From Paraconiothyrium sp. Pb-2020 (lineage: Eukaryota > Ascomycota > Dothideomycetes > Pleosporales > Didymosphaeriaceae): DNA of 64,000 bases. Location: NCBI GenBank assembly GCA_022419385.1, contig JAJUBI010000002.1, forward strand, positions 434,001-498,000, in the 5' to 3' direction. The number at the start of each line of letters is the position of its first letter. Within the stretch, counting starts at the first letter, position 1. The notes beneath the pieces were generated by a model. It was not told where the DNA came from. It worked only from the letters and a program-made list of their open reading frames with translations, and made no database searches. This document shows positions 31,133 through 43,227 of this stretch, piece after piece. Both the position numbers and the translations under genes were made by a program.

Positions 31133-32857
31133 CTACAAATCCGCCTCATCCATATTCCTCACAAACCCAAACACCCACCTCGCCACATCCCTATGCGCCT
31201 TTCCACCAATCCTCTCATCCACAGTATGAATCCTACCTAGCCCCTCCTGTTCCCTGTCCCATCCCATACTATACCGGAAGATATGCTCACTGAGACCCCA
31301 GTAGTATCTCGTATCCGTGTTACCCGTCATAACCCCCGGCGCAACGAGCAAATCCTCGCCATAGAGAGCTCTTGTGGTACCCGAAAGAATTTGGAACGGT
31401 GTGCCAGGCCCGGTAGGCGTGACTGGCGCAGGCTCCAGGTGCTCTGGACGGGTGCTCAGCGTGATGGACGAGGGCGTCTCAGTCACGTTGTTGAAGGCGT
31501 TGAGAGTGAGGTTGTGCTTCTTGGCGATGGGGGTGAAGAGCTGGGCTACGTGGAAGAGAACGGCGTCGACGGAGGAGCCGATGTTGATGCGGTGATTGAT
31601 GGTGAAGGTGGTGCGTTCTGGGAGTGCGTTTGTCTTGACGCCGCCGTTGATCAGGTCTACAGCTTGCGACGTCGTGAAGAGGTACTTGATTTCTGGACCG
31701 GCCTTTGCTGCTTCTAAAGCTAGTTCGTCCTTGTGGCTCTTCTTCGCGCAGGTCGACTGATGTGCGTGTTTCTTGAGGAGGTGCTTGAGATTCTTGGGGA
31801 ATTCGGGCGCGTGCTCAGCACCGCAGTACAGCAGGGATAGGTAGGGGTTTGACTCGTCGAGCTTAGGCTCATAGGGATTCGCCTCAATGAGGGAGATTAG
31901 CTCGGCAGCAACACCGATGCCATTGTGCGCTGGTGGGATCGACGAGTGACCGCCTGGCATGCGCACCGTAACCAGTACATCCACATAGCCCTTTTCACCC
32001 ACTCCAGGAATAGCCCAGTTGGCACCCCAGCCCTCCAAATTCGCAGCACCCTCATCAACGATGATAGCGGCGCCGCCGTGACCATATCTCTTTAACAATT
32101 CCGGCGCAAGATGCCCTGCACCTTCCCCTCCTGAGATCTCCTCGTCAAAGCCAAAGCTCAAGACGAGCGTTCGCTTCGGCTGGAACCCAGCATTAATGAG
32201 TACATCCACCGCCTCCAGAATGCCCAACAGCTGGTTCTTGCAGTCGCTGGCGCCACGGCCCCAGACAAACTTCCCATCCCAGTGCCCGCTAAATGGCGGG
32301 TGATTCCACTGATTGATTGTGCTGTCAGGCACAGGCACCACATCTTGATGCGCCATCAAGACCGTCGGCTTCAGCTCAGCCTCGGTGCCCTTCCACGTGA
32401 ACAACAACCCATGCGTATTCACCTTCTCCACGTCCAGTGTCTTGTAAATCGCAGGGAAAGTCTCCTCGAGATAAGCCGAAAAAGAGTGGAAGATATCCCA
32501 GCGCGGATCGATCCCCACATCGCCCATGTCGTCGTAGCTCTGAGTGGGAATCTGCACCGCGCCGGAGAGGTGCTCAATGGATTTGTTAAAGAATTCATCG
32601 GAACTTAGGTACTCCCACGCATCATCCAGCTCTTTCGTGCTCTTGGACGGAACCAATGGAGAGGCCTGGGGGCACTTCGGCTCAGAGGAGATGAGGGCGC
32701 TGGATGGCCATTGCCGTGTTACGAGATCGCTGACGTAACTGTGCGAGAAGAAGGATGCTGCACCCAAAAGGATCAGGCCGCATGCCAATGGCCTGCGGAA
32801 GGATGCATTAGGAGCTTGTCGACCCGCAGAAGGCTGCTCTGCCAAGTTCTTCTCCAT
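31133..32857 (-). CDS. carboxypeptidase S-like M20 metallopeptidase
   Basis: Intronless, 574 aa from the ATG at 32857. A hydrophobic anchor lies near residues 25-45 (LACGLILLGAASFFSHSYV), as in vacuolar CPS1. The zinc ligands and catalytic residues of family M20 are present: HQDVVPV, WGRGASDCKNQL, DEEISGGEGA, and a C-terminal His in GLSEHIFRYSMGW. The dimerisation insert has MPGGHSSIPP. The enzyme should remove C-terminal residues from peptides, probably in the vacuole after membrane sorting. Length fits the family. Confidence 0.88.
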   Translation of the reverse strand: MEKNLAEQPSAGRQAPNASFRRPLACGLILLGAASFFSHSYVSDLVTRQWPSSALISSEPKCPQASPLVPSKSTKELDDAWEYLSSDEFFNKSIEHLSGAVQIPTQSYDDMGDVGIDPRWDIFHSFSAYLEETFPAIYKTLDVEKVNTHGLLFTWKGTEAELKPTVLMAHQDVVPVPDSTINQWNHPPFSGHWDGKFVWGRGASDCKNQLLGILEAVDVLINAGFQPKRTLVLSFGFDEEISGGEGAGHLAPELLKRYGHGGAAIIVDEGAANLEGWGANWAIPGVGEKGYVDVLVTVRMPGGHSSIPPAHNGIGVAAELISLIEANPYEPKLDESNPYLSLLYCGAEHAPEFPKNLKHLLKKHAHQSTCAKKSHKDELALEAAKAGPEIKYLFTTSQAVDLINGGVKTNALPERTTFTINHRINIGSSVDAVLFHVAQLFTPIAKKHNLTLNAFNNVTETPSSITLSTRPEHLEPAPVTPTGPGTPFQILSGTTRALYGEDLLVAPGVMTGNTDTRYYWGLSEHIFRYSMGWDREQEGLGRIHTVDERIGGKAHRDVARWVFGFVRNMDEADL

Positions 32858-33131
32858 GGCGCTGAGAGGTATAAGGTTGAGTTGGGAGGAAAGGTACGCG
32901 CGGGGATAAGACGGAGGTGGGGAGGAACGAGGCGCTACTGCTAATAAGGAAGGTGCGTATGTTATCAGACAATCACGACATAGAAACACTCTTTCAGTTA
33001 GATGATCTTCAGCACCGCACGAATTGAATTGCTATGGTATCGTAAATTACTATGATTAACTATAATGCGGAGAGTGACTCGGCTTGCGAATCACCATCTC
33101 GCCGCGATGCTTAAACGGTGCCGAAGCGGCT

Positions 33132-35044
33132 TCATTTATCACAAAGAATGGACCTCCTGAACCAACCGTTGTGCTGCCGTTCCTTCAACTCGCCGTTGTC
33201 GTGCTGCGAAGACGCATATGCATCGTTCACGAACTTGGGCCATGTATTCGTCAGCACCAAGTACTTGATCTCCTTCTCTGCAGCATCGAAAACGGTCTCC
33301 TTGAAAGCCTCGGGAATCGCATATGCTGTTAAGATATCTTCGTAGCCTGGTTTAGTCATGTTTGAGACAGACTTGAGGTTCGCGCGTCCAAGAGTGTCAA
33401 GATTGACGCCGGATCTTAGCTCGACCGTTGAATCGGAGTCTGGGGACACGTCCTCAAATGGGGTAGGTGAGTAATTCGATGCGATCGATCGTTTGCGGAA
33501 GATGCGGCTCGCGGCATCCTCGAAGAGGTCGCGGAGTGCTGCCATGTTGGCGTGTCGGATGTTGATAGGAAATTCGGAAACGCTAGGAGAGACGAAGTGC
33601 GCGTATATGGAAACGGCGGCGATGAACTGCTGGCGATGATGCTGAGCGGTAGAGACTGACAGGTGTAGCCATGAGCGCCGCCAGTCTGCGAGGTGTGTGA
33701 GAAAGCTGATGTTCTCGCCAGAAAAGTCTCGCAGAGCGGCGAATTGGAGTAGAGGCACGGCGTTGGTGCGTAGAGCATTTTCAAGGCCCGCCATGGTGTA
33801 AAGGTCAGACCGCTGGGAGTCGACGGACTTCCTACTCGCAAGATGGACTGCCTTAATAGTGAAGGACTTGCTTGAGACAGCAATACCTTGCTTGGTGGAA
33901 CAGTCCGAAGAGAAGTTCGAACTGCTAGGTGAAGCTATCTCTTGCCGCTTTTCCCACGCGGCAATTGCGTCCAATGTTTCCTGGCGGAGTTTATGGGTCT
34001 TAAAAATCTCAAAGATAGGGAAACCAATGGTGGCCAGCTCCATGAAGAAAATGCAAACCGAGAACCACATGGGCGGAATGAACTTCATGTTCACATATGC
34101 CATCCCTGGTGCGTAGAGACCTGCAAGCCACATTGGCGAGGCAGGAAGCCTGATACAACCGATTAGTAACTGGATGGAAGCGCGCTTGTTCTAGGAGATC
34201 ATGCTTACCCGGCAATACAGCAGCATATCGTTTGCAATCGCCAACCGTGAACATCGTTGATGCCGCGCGACTTCCAAAGCATGTATGGCGCATATATCTG
34301 GTCGCGTGTCAGCCAGAGTCCCCGCAGCACATCCCTTGCTTTCACTGACCCAAGCCCAGAAGAACTGCCACACAATAGACAACCACCACTCCCACCCTTT
34401 GTTGCATTCCATACCAACCAACTCAGGGGCTGATGGCCTTGTGTCCCAGTCCCAAAGTCCGTAGCCCGGGTGGAATTTCTTTGAACCAAAGAAGACAAAC
34501 AGAGTGAGCACGAGCTCCACCGCGAGTCCAAGCCCAATGTACACCATCTGGCGCTCGATCTTGTCAGCCCGTTCGACACCACGTAATATCCTGCGCCAGC
34601 GGCTGTTTGCTAGTTGCTCGGCTTCCTCTTCTTTTAAGGGCGCTTGGTCGCTCATCAAGCTGAGGTGTGCGAATTGCTTCTGTCGACTGGCAACGTGCAA
34701 GAACTGGCTGTTGGCAGTTTGGAACATTGCGATACCAAACGGGAGGTATAAGCTTGGCAAAAGTCAGCTTCGATGGCCCAGGGAATGGATTTTACGTACC
34801 TCATGACCCAAAACATTGCCATACATGGCACCAAGGCCCCAAGGACGTATCCAATAACACACACGAAGCCATAGAGATGAAGCGGAACGATGCCGAGGAA
34901 GAGGAGGGGAAGGTTTCGAATTCGAATACAAGGCAGCTCGCGATGGTAGTAAAGAAATCCCATGCCACAAATGAGAGCGACTGTCCAGGCTACGTCGAGT
35001 CCGATGTAAGCCCATCCCAGGCGATCCAACACTAACCCGGACAT
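33132..35044 (-). CDS. 7TM receptor with RGS domain (GprK-like)
   Basis: Four exons: 35044-34800, 34752-34350, 34297-34209 and 34149-33132. The introns are 47, 52 and 59 nt, and the coding length is an exact 584 codons plus stop. Exons 1-4 encode seven hydrophobic helices (for example LDVAWTVALICGMGFLYYH, GLGLAVELVLTLFVFFG, WFSVCIFFMELATIGFPIF). They are followed by a cytoplasmic RGS domain beginning near LENALRTNAVPLLQF and ending near KYLVLTNTWPKFVND. RGS domains speed GTP hydrolysis by G-alpha, so the protein combines receptor and off-switch. In fungi this is the class VI (GprK-type) receptor. The ligand is unknown. Confidence 0.85.
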
Positions 35045-36046
35045 CCTGTTAGAGGACTTGAGTGTCGAACTGGAATTGAGACAATGCTGGAGGCGTCTCT
35101 GCGGGAACACAAAACCTTTTGACTTCCTTAGGTCGGTTCTCAGCTCCACATTCAACTCAAACTTCACGTGGCTGACGTGGGGTGGAGGAAACCATCGGCA
35201 GGGGCAAAACGAGCGTACATGGCGAACTAGCGCTGAAGGTCCCAAAGCGCAAAATTAGCATCTATCTCCTACCATGTCTGGAATGGTGATGTAATAGTAC
35301 TTGATTCTACGTCGGCGAATGAAAGTTTCGCCCTCACACTTGGTGGACAAGCTTTGGAGATTAAGGTGGCCGAGGCCAATCGTTCATGGTGGGCAGTCGG
35401 GCCGCCGAGGTGGAAGTAGACGCTTCGAACGGCTAGCGCCACGCTCCCCCTCTTTACTTTTTCGACCCGCTCCCCAAAACAACGTTAAGTGTCAAAGTTT
35501 GTCGTCTGTAGCATTGCCGATCCGCATTCTGAGCGCCATGGCCTACAAGATCCGTTGCACTTGCAAGATCTGACCCTCGTGATGCCTTAGTGCGAGAGAC
35601 GCCAAGCTTGGATGATACTCGCGATTCATCCAGAGAGAATGTCGTTGCCTCGTCGAGTTCGAATTCGTCTCCCAATTCAGTGTTACGAAGATGTAATCCT
35701 ATTCTTCGGCTCAGGGCTCAAGGGTCGAGGTTGGAGGCGCTGCGCAGCACGGTGCAGACGGAATATTCTGCACGAGCTGAACGGCGTTGGTTCCTGACTA
35801 TCTTTCCGCGCCAATATGCGCCAACCATCAGCTTCCGAGGCATTGTGCCGCGCATGCTAGCCGCACCTTTCATTCGTCGGTCATCCCGGCCGGTTCGCAT
35901 GCACAGATCGATCTGCAACCAAGAACCACGGATCGATCGACTTCCACGCGGCTGGGGCGATGAGATTTGCGAGAGATCCAAACGGCGAGGTTTATGACTC
36001 GGCCAAGTCCGCTGGCAAGCTTCATCCATCAATGAGAGCAATCTCC
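35045..36046. other. intergenic, nothing recognised
   Basis: About 1 kb upstream of the 7TM-RGS gene and downstream of the rhodopsin-like gene. Open frames here look random. Confidence 0.35.
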
Positions 36047-37500
36047 TCACGTGGTCGATAGCATAGGCAGGTCTGACAGCGAGCCGTCTTGTTGCTGGGA
36101 CGGCTCGGTGCTTTCCGCTGCGTCACCGTCTCCATTGGCTCTGCTTCCGTTAACCGCTGTCGCCGTCGGATGGCGTCGTCCCTGGCGCACCATTAGGTCT
36201 GTGGGTTGAGTCGCTTTTTCTCGCTCCCACCCCGCCAGAAAATCGAGTAACATGACTCGATAAGCAGAGACGCTGACCATGATAAGAGCGACAGTAGCCT
36301 CCATGACTAGCAAAAACGTTACCGATACATATCGGATACGACCGGCCGTGGTATCGTACTGGAGCGCTAGGCGAGTTGCAGCCACCACAACGTTGAAGAT
36401 GGACAGACTCTTGAAGACAAAGTTGACGATAGTGTAAGACCGAATAGTGTTGGCCATATGGATGAGCAATATTGGTATCGACATCACTGCCAATCTGTCA
36501 ATGCGCGCATTACTTGCATCAGCACTGATACTTACCCAGCACGTCGGTGACGATGTCGATCAGAGTTATGGCAATTTCCCATGACCTGGTATTGACACCC
36601 TTAAGATAGCGGCATTGTTCTAGGTATACGAATTAGCCTTTTTGAGGAGACGTAACAAAATGCTAAGTTTTACCTCCTGTATAGCAGAGTACGATGGGCT
36701 GCACAATTGTGAAGAAGAAACCAGCAACGCAAAGTCCTACAGCCGTCCAATAGTAGCGGGTCAACGCTATAACAACGTAAGCATACGGTGGCTTGTAGAA
36801 CTTGAACTGCGCCAGGTAGCAAAACTTCACACAATAGATGGCGATCCATATGAGCTCCATGGCTGCCACGAGGCGGCGCGAGATGTCCGTGGGTTGAGAC
36901 GATGCAGTCCGAACTTTTTCGGTATGCGCATCCTCTGTCCGATACAATTGCTGGATAATTGACTGGAGAAGCGAAAATGCAGCCAGTAGAAAGGGGACGA
37001 CGGCGATCAGGAAGTAATCACTGCCCATCAATTTCCCTTTAGTCGAAGCGCGCACCGCGAACCGGGATGCCAGAAAGAGGAGCGCAATCACGCACAGCGT
37101 CCACATGGTGATCTCGACCCAGTCAATATCCATACAGTATCCCATAAAGCGCGGACCTTACTGTGAATACCCTCACTGGGACCATCCAAGGTTCCTTGGT
37201 AGTGGACGCCATTGCGTTCGGAAAAGGTGAATGCCGGCGCTGCCTAGCCAGCTCATCGTTGGCCCGGGTTGGCGGAACCCCAAAGCGACCGAATTCAATT
37301 GCCAAGCTAGATGAGATGGTAAATCTCCGCGTAATGTTGGAGTCGCCGTCCTCGAGGTGAGTGAGGGCCACAGTGAGGCTGGTCGAATGTCGATCGGACC
37401 TGCTGCTTGCCGTTCCGTCGCCGGTGGCCCATGCGCTGCTTGGAAACTGAAGCGACACTCCATGAAAGCTACCATACCATGGAACATTTGAGGCTACCAT
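36047..37500 (-). CDS. rhodopsin-like (Pth11-related) integral membrane protein
   Basis: Exons 37500-37162, 37112-36674, 36619-36536 and 36486-36047, with introns of 49, 54 and 49 nt, about 433 aa. The frame is open upstream of the ATG at 37500 with a further hydrophobic stretch, so an additional 5' exon is possible. After an N-terminal extracellular-like region come several helices (WTLCVIALLFLASRFAVR, DYFLIAVVPFLLAAFSLL, YYWTAVGLCVAGFFFTIVQP, VTFLLVMEATVALIMVSV) in the order of the fungal rhodopsin-domain family. The tail is hydrophilic with low complexity. Relatives include Pth11-type receptors that sense surfaces, but most have no known ligand. Confidence 0.72.
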
Positions 37501-38533
37501 GGAAAGTAATGTCGCAAAGGTAAAGCCAACAACGACAAAAGGAGATGGGAAGGGCTGCCGAGTCACATAGGTGGACTGTGTGAAGCACGAAATCAATCAT
37601 CCGCGCGTGTCCAAGGATTCCCTAAAAATTCACCCTGGTCTACGTTAGGCTTGTTGACAGCGCATGACATCTTCCCACAAAGACTCTAGACAGGCACGAA
37701 CATTGTGTAGTGAGCCTATCCGGGCAAGACGACATACAAGGACCCTAGAGTCGTGAATCGGAAGCTGTGTGCCACGCGACGGTCTACGCGCAAATCCCCT
37801 CAAAGTTACCACTACAACCAATGTCGCTGTTACTACCGCTGGATCGTCTGGGACTTGGAGTTAGATGGGCTCGGACGAAAGGGCAAAGCGAGTTCTGGAA
37901 TATTGCGCGTGTTGCAACAAGAACTATGTGCCGACATGAGGACCATCGAGAACAAGGCATGACCCTTCCAACAGCCTTCGAATTATACCCAGGTTCATAT
38001 CGTCTTGCAATATATACGCCGGAGCGATCTGTCCAAAGTGGCCTTCACACGCATTCGCCTGGTAATTTCCACATCCCCACCCGTTGCTTGCCAAAACAAT
38101 ACCTCATCGCGAAGGTATAGCCTCTTGCCTTTTTTCTTCGTTCAGCTCATCATTACGTTGGCCTACCTTTCAGTATATCTCGAAAGCATAAATCGCAACA
38201 GCCCCGCTTTCTGTACGCGACGGTTAGAAGTATCATTACCCAGCTTCACCGCCAACAATGACCTGCAGGACGCAGTGCACGCCTTTCTTCGTGTTAGGGT
38301 TTTACCCACTTCTTGAACGGGCTCGACTATTCAGCGTTACAGCCAGGATAGTCATGTGACTGTATGTTTGCAGGTGCCCTGGGTAGGTGAAGGCGGGGTC
38401 AAGGTGAGGTGAAGGTGAGAGGAAGGAGCAGACGGGAGTGACTCGCGCCTTCCGTGATCGCTCTGCTGGCGTTGACTTGCACTGAATCTTCTGAACCAAA
38501 ACCTCTCCACCGCAACAACTCCCTCGACCAACC
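37501..38533. other. intergenic between divergent genes
   Basis: About 1 kb shared upstream region of the rhodopsin-like gene (-) and the BTB gene (+). A 5' exon of the former may lie here. No other feature. Confidence 0.4.
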
Positions 38534-39345
38534 ATGACATCCACTTCTCAGGGATCGACCGTAGCGGGTACGTCCAAGAAACCTCCCCGCGCCCGTCCGC
38601 GAATTTCGTACGCTTCCTCATATTCATGATGTTCAAAGCGCCTCGCTGATGTCGTTGTAGTGGCGCAAAGCAGACCTTCGCAACCGTCGTTGTCGGCAAG
38701 AAGAAAACTGAGTTCGTCGTTCACGAAGCACTTCTCACTCGTTATTCGGAGTTCTTCCGCGCAGCTCTCCAAGGCGGATTCCAAGAGGCTAAGACCAAGA
38801 CCGTAACACTGAAGGATGATTCCCCGTATACATTCGAGTTGTTCGTTTATTGGCTTTATCATGAACGCCTCCCAAACGCGCAACAGGATGATGCACAGGT
38901 CCTGCAATTGTATGGCGTCCAGGGCGACGAACCGGTAGAAGCCAGCCAAGTTATGGAGAAAGAATACCTATGTAAAGCGAGGCGGTTGGTCCGTCTTTAC
39001 GTATTCGGGGATGCATACCAGGCTGTACAATTCAAGACCGCCGCCTTGAAGTCATTGTTCGAGCACCTGTACAACGGTAATGGGCACTTCAAAATGTTTC
39101 CTTGGTATTCGACGATTGCTTATGCATTCACGAAATTGCCGGAAAATGACCCACTTTGCCGTCTCTTGGTGGACATCTATTGCTTCGATGTCGGCGACTT
39201 CTTGCACGACTGCGAAGCTATCAACCGCAAATTCCTCTACAGCGTGGCGAAGCGGTATCATCATTTGGTTCATGGTGAGCCTAAGATCGATATCGACAAC
39301 TACGAACTTTCGTTGAGCGACTACGTTATGGATAAGAATGACTGA
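38534..39345 (+). CDS. BTB/POZ domain protein
   Basis: The main exon runs from about 38671 to 39345 and encodes a BTB fold: FATVVVGKKKTEFVVHEALL, TRYSEFFRAALQGGFQEA and VTLKDDSPYTFELFVYWLYH, then a BACK-like helical tail (CKARRLVRLYVFGDAYQAVQ, LCRLLVDIYCFDVGDFLHDC). A short first exon from the ATG at 38534 (MTSTSQGST) fits by phase with an intron 38561-38670, but a stronger GTACGT donor nearby is out of phase, so the 5' end is uncertain. BTB domains dimerise and often link substrates to Cullin-3. No partner domain is present here. Confidence 0.75.
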
Positions 39346-39469
39346 GAACGGTGGATACGTGGCGAAGGGGACAATTGCCGTGTGTGTGCATGTTTGGACA
39401 GTATAAGCGACCAAAGTTCAATTCTTTATGGACACTAATTAGCTCTGATCCATCAGAGCTCTACGGAAC

Positions 39470-41134
39470 TTATACAGCATATCTAAACTCTCTGTTATCA
39501 AGATCCGTCAAATCCAAAAACTCATGATTTTCCTCCACTTTCCAGTCCTCTCCCTTCGCCTTCTTCTCCTCTTCTCTTAGCCTGTTCCTCCGTACAAACA
39601 CCCATCGGATCAGCACAAGGTCACAAGTAATCAGAAAATACAGTATGACAATCGATATCTTCGCCGGGAGATACCTAGGGGCGTCCCTCGCTTGGAACGT
39701 CTGCGGCGAGATGATATTTCCAACTGCACGAGCATTAGCACATATAATATTCCAAGCAGTAAAAACACTCACCAGTATAAGCAATCGTCCCAATCACACT
39801 AACAGTAACCTTCTTCGTACTCCCCGCCACATTACTCGCCTGCAAGCCCAAAATTGTCGTCCACCCAATTGGTATCCCGCCCGACAAATAATACCCTACC
39901 AGCGCAGGCGCCTTATTCGTTGTCGCCATCAATATCGCACCCACTATCGCAGGTAAATGCCCTGCAATGCACGCATACAACCGCTGCTCTTTCTTCATCG
40001 CGATCCAGGTTAGTCCTACCAAGGCTACGATCTCATACGCTCCCAGCGGCGTCACGAGAAGGAGCGATTCCTGGCTCGTGTATCCCATACCCTTGACCAA
40101 GATATTACCGAAAGAAGTAGCAATCGAATTCGGTATATTCGCAGCAAAGATCCAGAAGGCGTACAGCCACGTCATGGGGTCCGTGAGCGCTTCGCGGAAC
40201 TGGTTCCACTTGAAAGTGCGGCTGCCGATACCTTGTTCGTTTCCGCGGATGCGCTCGATGTGCAGTGTCTTTTCTTCTTGAGTGAGGAAGCCAGCGTGAG
40301 CGGGGGAGTCCGGGAAGATAAACCAGAAGGCGATGCCGACACATGCGGTAAGCAGGCCAAGGAAGAGGAAGATTATCTGCCATCCTTTGAGAGCGGCGTC
40401 AGGGTCGCTGCCTACGTGCTTTGAGATGCCATATGCGAAGTAGCCACCGAACATTTGTGCGGCGCCGCACGTGGAGAACCATATGCCTACGCGGAAGGCT
40501 TGCTCGTTTTTGGTGTACCATTGGGAGGTGAACATGACCCACGCGGGAACGACGGCGGCTTCTGCGGCGCCGAGAAGGAAGCGACATGCGAGGAGGGAGG
40601 CGTAGGATTTGCATGCTGCGAGGGAAGCTAGGACTGCGCCCCAGATTGTGACGTTGATTGAGACGTATCGCGCGAGAGGGAAGAGCTGGATCAATCTGAT
40701 GGTGGGGAATTCGAAGGCTAGCTGGCTGTGTCCGGGTTAGATGCCTGAGAGTGAACGCGAGAAACAAAGATTTACCCGAAAAAGAAGATGGATGCTACCC
40801 AGTTGAACTGATTGCCGTGTAGGTGCGTGCTCTCTAGGATGCCAGTCACGCTGGCGTAGGAGATAGCGGTTTTGTCGATGTATTGCAGGAAGTATACTAT
40901 GCAGATTAAGGGCATGATATGGAGGTCGATTTTTCGGAGCAAGCGTTTGTGGGACTCTGGATCTATCTCTTGACGTGCCCCTCCGCCTTCTGCGATGAGG
41001 TTGAGCGCTGCATCCGCGCCTTTCTGCTGCTTCACCAGTTCTGGTTCTTCGGCGCTTGACTGCGCAATCTTCGGATCTTGATCATATCTTGATGCTCGAT
41101 GAGCCACTTCCGTGAAGGAATCTGCGTCGGTCAT
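39470..41134 (-). CDS. MFS permease, allantoate-permease (Dal5/TNA1) family
   Basis: Three exons: 41134-40776, 40725-39773 and 39723-39470. The introns are 50 and 49 nt (branch GCTAAT in the second), 521 aa. Twelve hydrophobic helices are expected. Family signatures visible are LRKIDLHIMPLICIVYFLQY, IDKTAISYASVTGI, FFFGQLAFEFPT across the first splice, LACRFLLGAAEAAVVPAWVM and TPLGAYEIVALVGL. This family imports small organic anions such as allantoate, pantothenate, nicotinate or related acids across the plasma membrane. The substrate here cannot be inferred from position. An isolated ATCTGATAA lies about 0.9 kb upstream (42040). Confidence 0.88.
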
Positions 41135-42224
41135 GTTGCGCAGCGTAGGGAACTAGTTGAGGTTGCAAGATCTGCGCAAGGAGAACCGCGAGATATACAT
41201 TGCACAGGCATACTTATTCCTGTCGTATAGGTACACTCGGATATAACCGCTTACAGTGGATCCTTATCAATGGTGTGATATGCAATCCGCTCACAATCCA
41301 TGTACCGATCCTCTACCGAGGGCCGTTATTCGTGTAGTTGCCGCATCTGGCATTCGCTAGCGCGACTAATCTTCGGCATGCAGGGTTAAAATAAGACCTA
41401 CTCGTATAGGCACTCAGTAGAGCTATATCATAGGATGTATCGAAGGCGAGCATGTGCACTATTGCAGAAGTTTTTGGTACATGTGGGGTGGTCGGAGCAC
41501 GCCATTCAAAGGTTCATTGGGGTGATCGGCCGGGCGCTTTACTGATTTTGGCGTCGATCGTGAACATTGTTGGATGAGACTGAAGTCTTGAATGGCTGGA
41601 TTATAATGAAAGGAGTTACATACGTAGGAGAAGGATTAAACATATCGCATATGATTTCCCGGGTCTATCAGCCTGTATCGCGATGGCCCTAGATTTAGAG
41701 AAAATCAGCCTAAACTAACCGGGAAGGACGAGGTCACACAGCAAGTACACCCATGCCCCAAATCACTATCAATTCCTTCGCCCTACAGTTTGTCAGCGGT
41801 TACAAACAGTGCGGTACATCTTCCGCTCTCCTTCGCGCGTACTCTGGTTCCATCCTCGGCAGCAGCCAACAACAACATAAGTCAATCGTAATGTTTCCCA
41901 CGGATGTTGGCTATCAGCACGTGCGAAAGGTGCCGGAAAAAGACCATTTTCGATTCCGATGTCCTACACATTTGTGGATGCCCGGGCTTCACCCACCTTG
42001 TCGATTTGAGCTTGGCTGCTTGTGCACCCGCGATTGCACATCTGATAAACCGAACACGTTTCGGAAGTTATGCCTGGTCAACCGCAAAACAACATCACAA
42101 TAACATTCCAACGCCTATCCATGAAATCTCCATCACCCTTCCCAAAACTCACTCCAATCCTCACCAGCCACATACTCCTCCCAAGTCTTTAACCTCTCGC
42201 CCGTCGGCAAAATCTGCTCAAAAG
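41135..42224. other. intergenic with one isolated iron-GATA motif
   Basis: About 1.1 kb. It holds a single ATCTGATAA at 42040-42048, the only exact copy I found outside the siderophore region. No supported gene. Confidence 0.4.
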
Positions 42225-43227
42225 TCAGCCGCCATCTCTCCAACCCTTACATTTCCAATCTCTCACCTCGCTCACCTGCACCACCCCCTCCCCATGCAAC
42301 AACCTCCCCTCATAATCCCTAAATGCAATTCCCGTCTCCCACACATCCTTCGCTAAAAACTCCTCAAACCCCAACTCCTTTATCCCCTCCCAACTTTCCT
42401 CCTCACTAATATGTCGAAACGCGACTTCCCTCCCAACGAGCCTCCCCCAGACATCCAACTGCTCTTTCATAGTGACCTGTTCAGGTGCAACAAGGCTCAC
42501 CGTCCTCCGCTTCAACCCCTCAGCATCCTCAAGAATACTGCTCACAGCCTTTCCCACATCCCTCACATCCACCAACGGCAATCTACTCTCTGGGTAAAAA
42601 ACACTGCTCTGAACCCAAACCTCCTTCCCCTCAATGACTTTGGCGGCGGGCGCGAATATAGCACGGAACTGCTTCCAAAGCTGCATGTAAGTACCTACCC
42701 ACAACACCGTCGCCTTGCCCCACAATCCCTCATGCCTCTCTTTCAACCACTGTACAACTTCGGCTTTGCCGTCGAAGTGCACGACGGCCTGGTACTTTCC
42801 CCCGCTCGCGTCCTGGACGCTAGGCAACGACGAATAAATCAAATGCTCCAACGACGGCAAGCGTGATAGGATGTCTAGCACGCGCTTCGCCTGCGCTATC
42901 TCGCGCGATGCACCCGGGGACGGACAGGACCAGAAATCCGTCACGAGGAAGACGGCGTGGACGTTGCGGAGGGCTGCTTCGAGGGAGGGGGCGTCGTCGA
43001 GGTCGGCGTGGGTTACCTCCACGCCGGATGCGGAGAGCTTGAGGCGGGGGGGGGGAGGTGGGGTTGCGGGTTAGGGCGAGGATGTGGTAGGGGGGGTTGG
43101 GCTGGGTGAGGAGGTGGGAGATTACGGCACCGCCCTGAGAGGGTTAGTAGGGAAAAAAAAGGGGAAGGAGAGGGGAGACTTGGTGGCCTGTTGCGCCGAA
43201 GACGGCGAGGGTTTTTTGGGGGGGCAT
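42225..43227 (-). CDS. NmrA-like NAD(P)-binding protein, frameshifted in a poly-G run
   Basis: Exon 1 is 43227-43180 and encodes MPPQKTLAVFGATGHQ. A 45-nt intron (weak GTCTCC donor, CTACTAAC branch, CTCAG acceptor) leads to exon 2 from 43134, which continues GGAVISHLL, giving the NmrA glycine motif GATGHQGG. The rest of the protein (DAPSLEAALRNVHAVFLVTD, LVDVRDVGKAVSSIL) is typical of NmrA-like redox sensors or atypical reductases. At a 10-G run on the plus strand (43046-43055) the frame is off by one: nine Gs would keep one frame and give 318 aa. The result is either a sequencing error or a recent inactivation. The catalytic role is unknown. Confidence 0.7.

Noticed and set aside
35560..35997. 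135-codon plus-strand frame between two membrane protein genes
   Set aside because: Arg/Ser-rich without motifs, and overlapped by equal-length frames in both directions.
42411..42866. 151-codon plus-strand frame opposite the NmrA-like gene
   Set aside because: Composition is a mirror of the real gene and no family sequence is visible.
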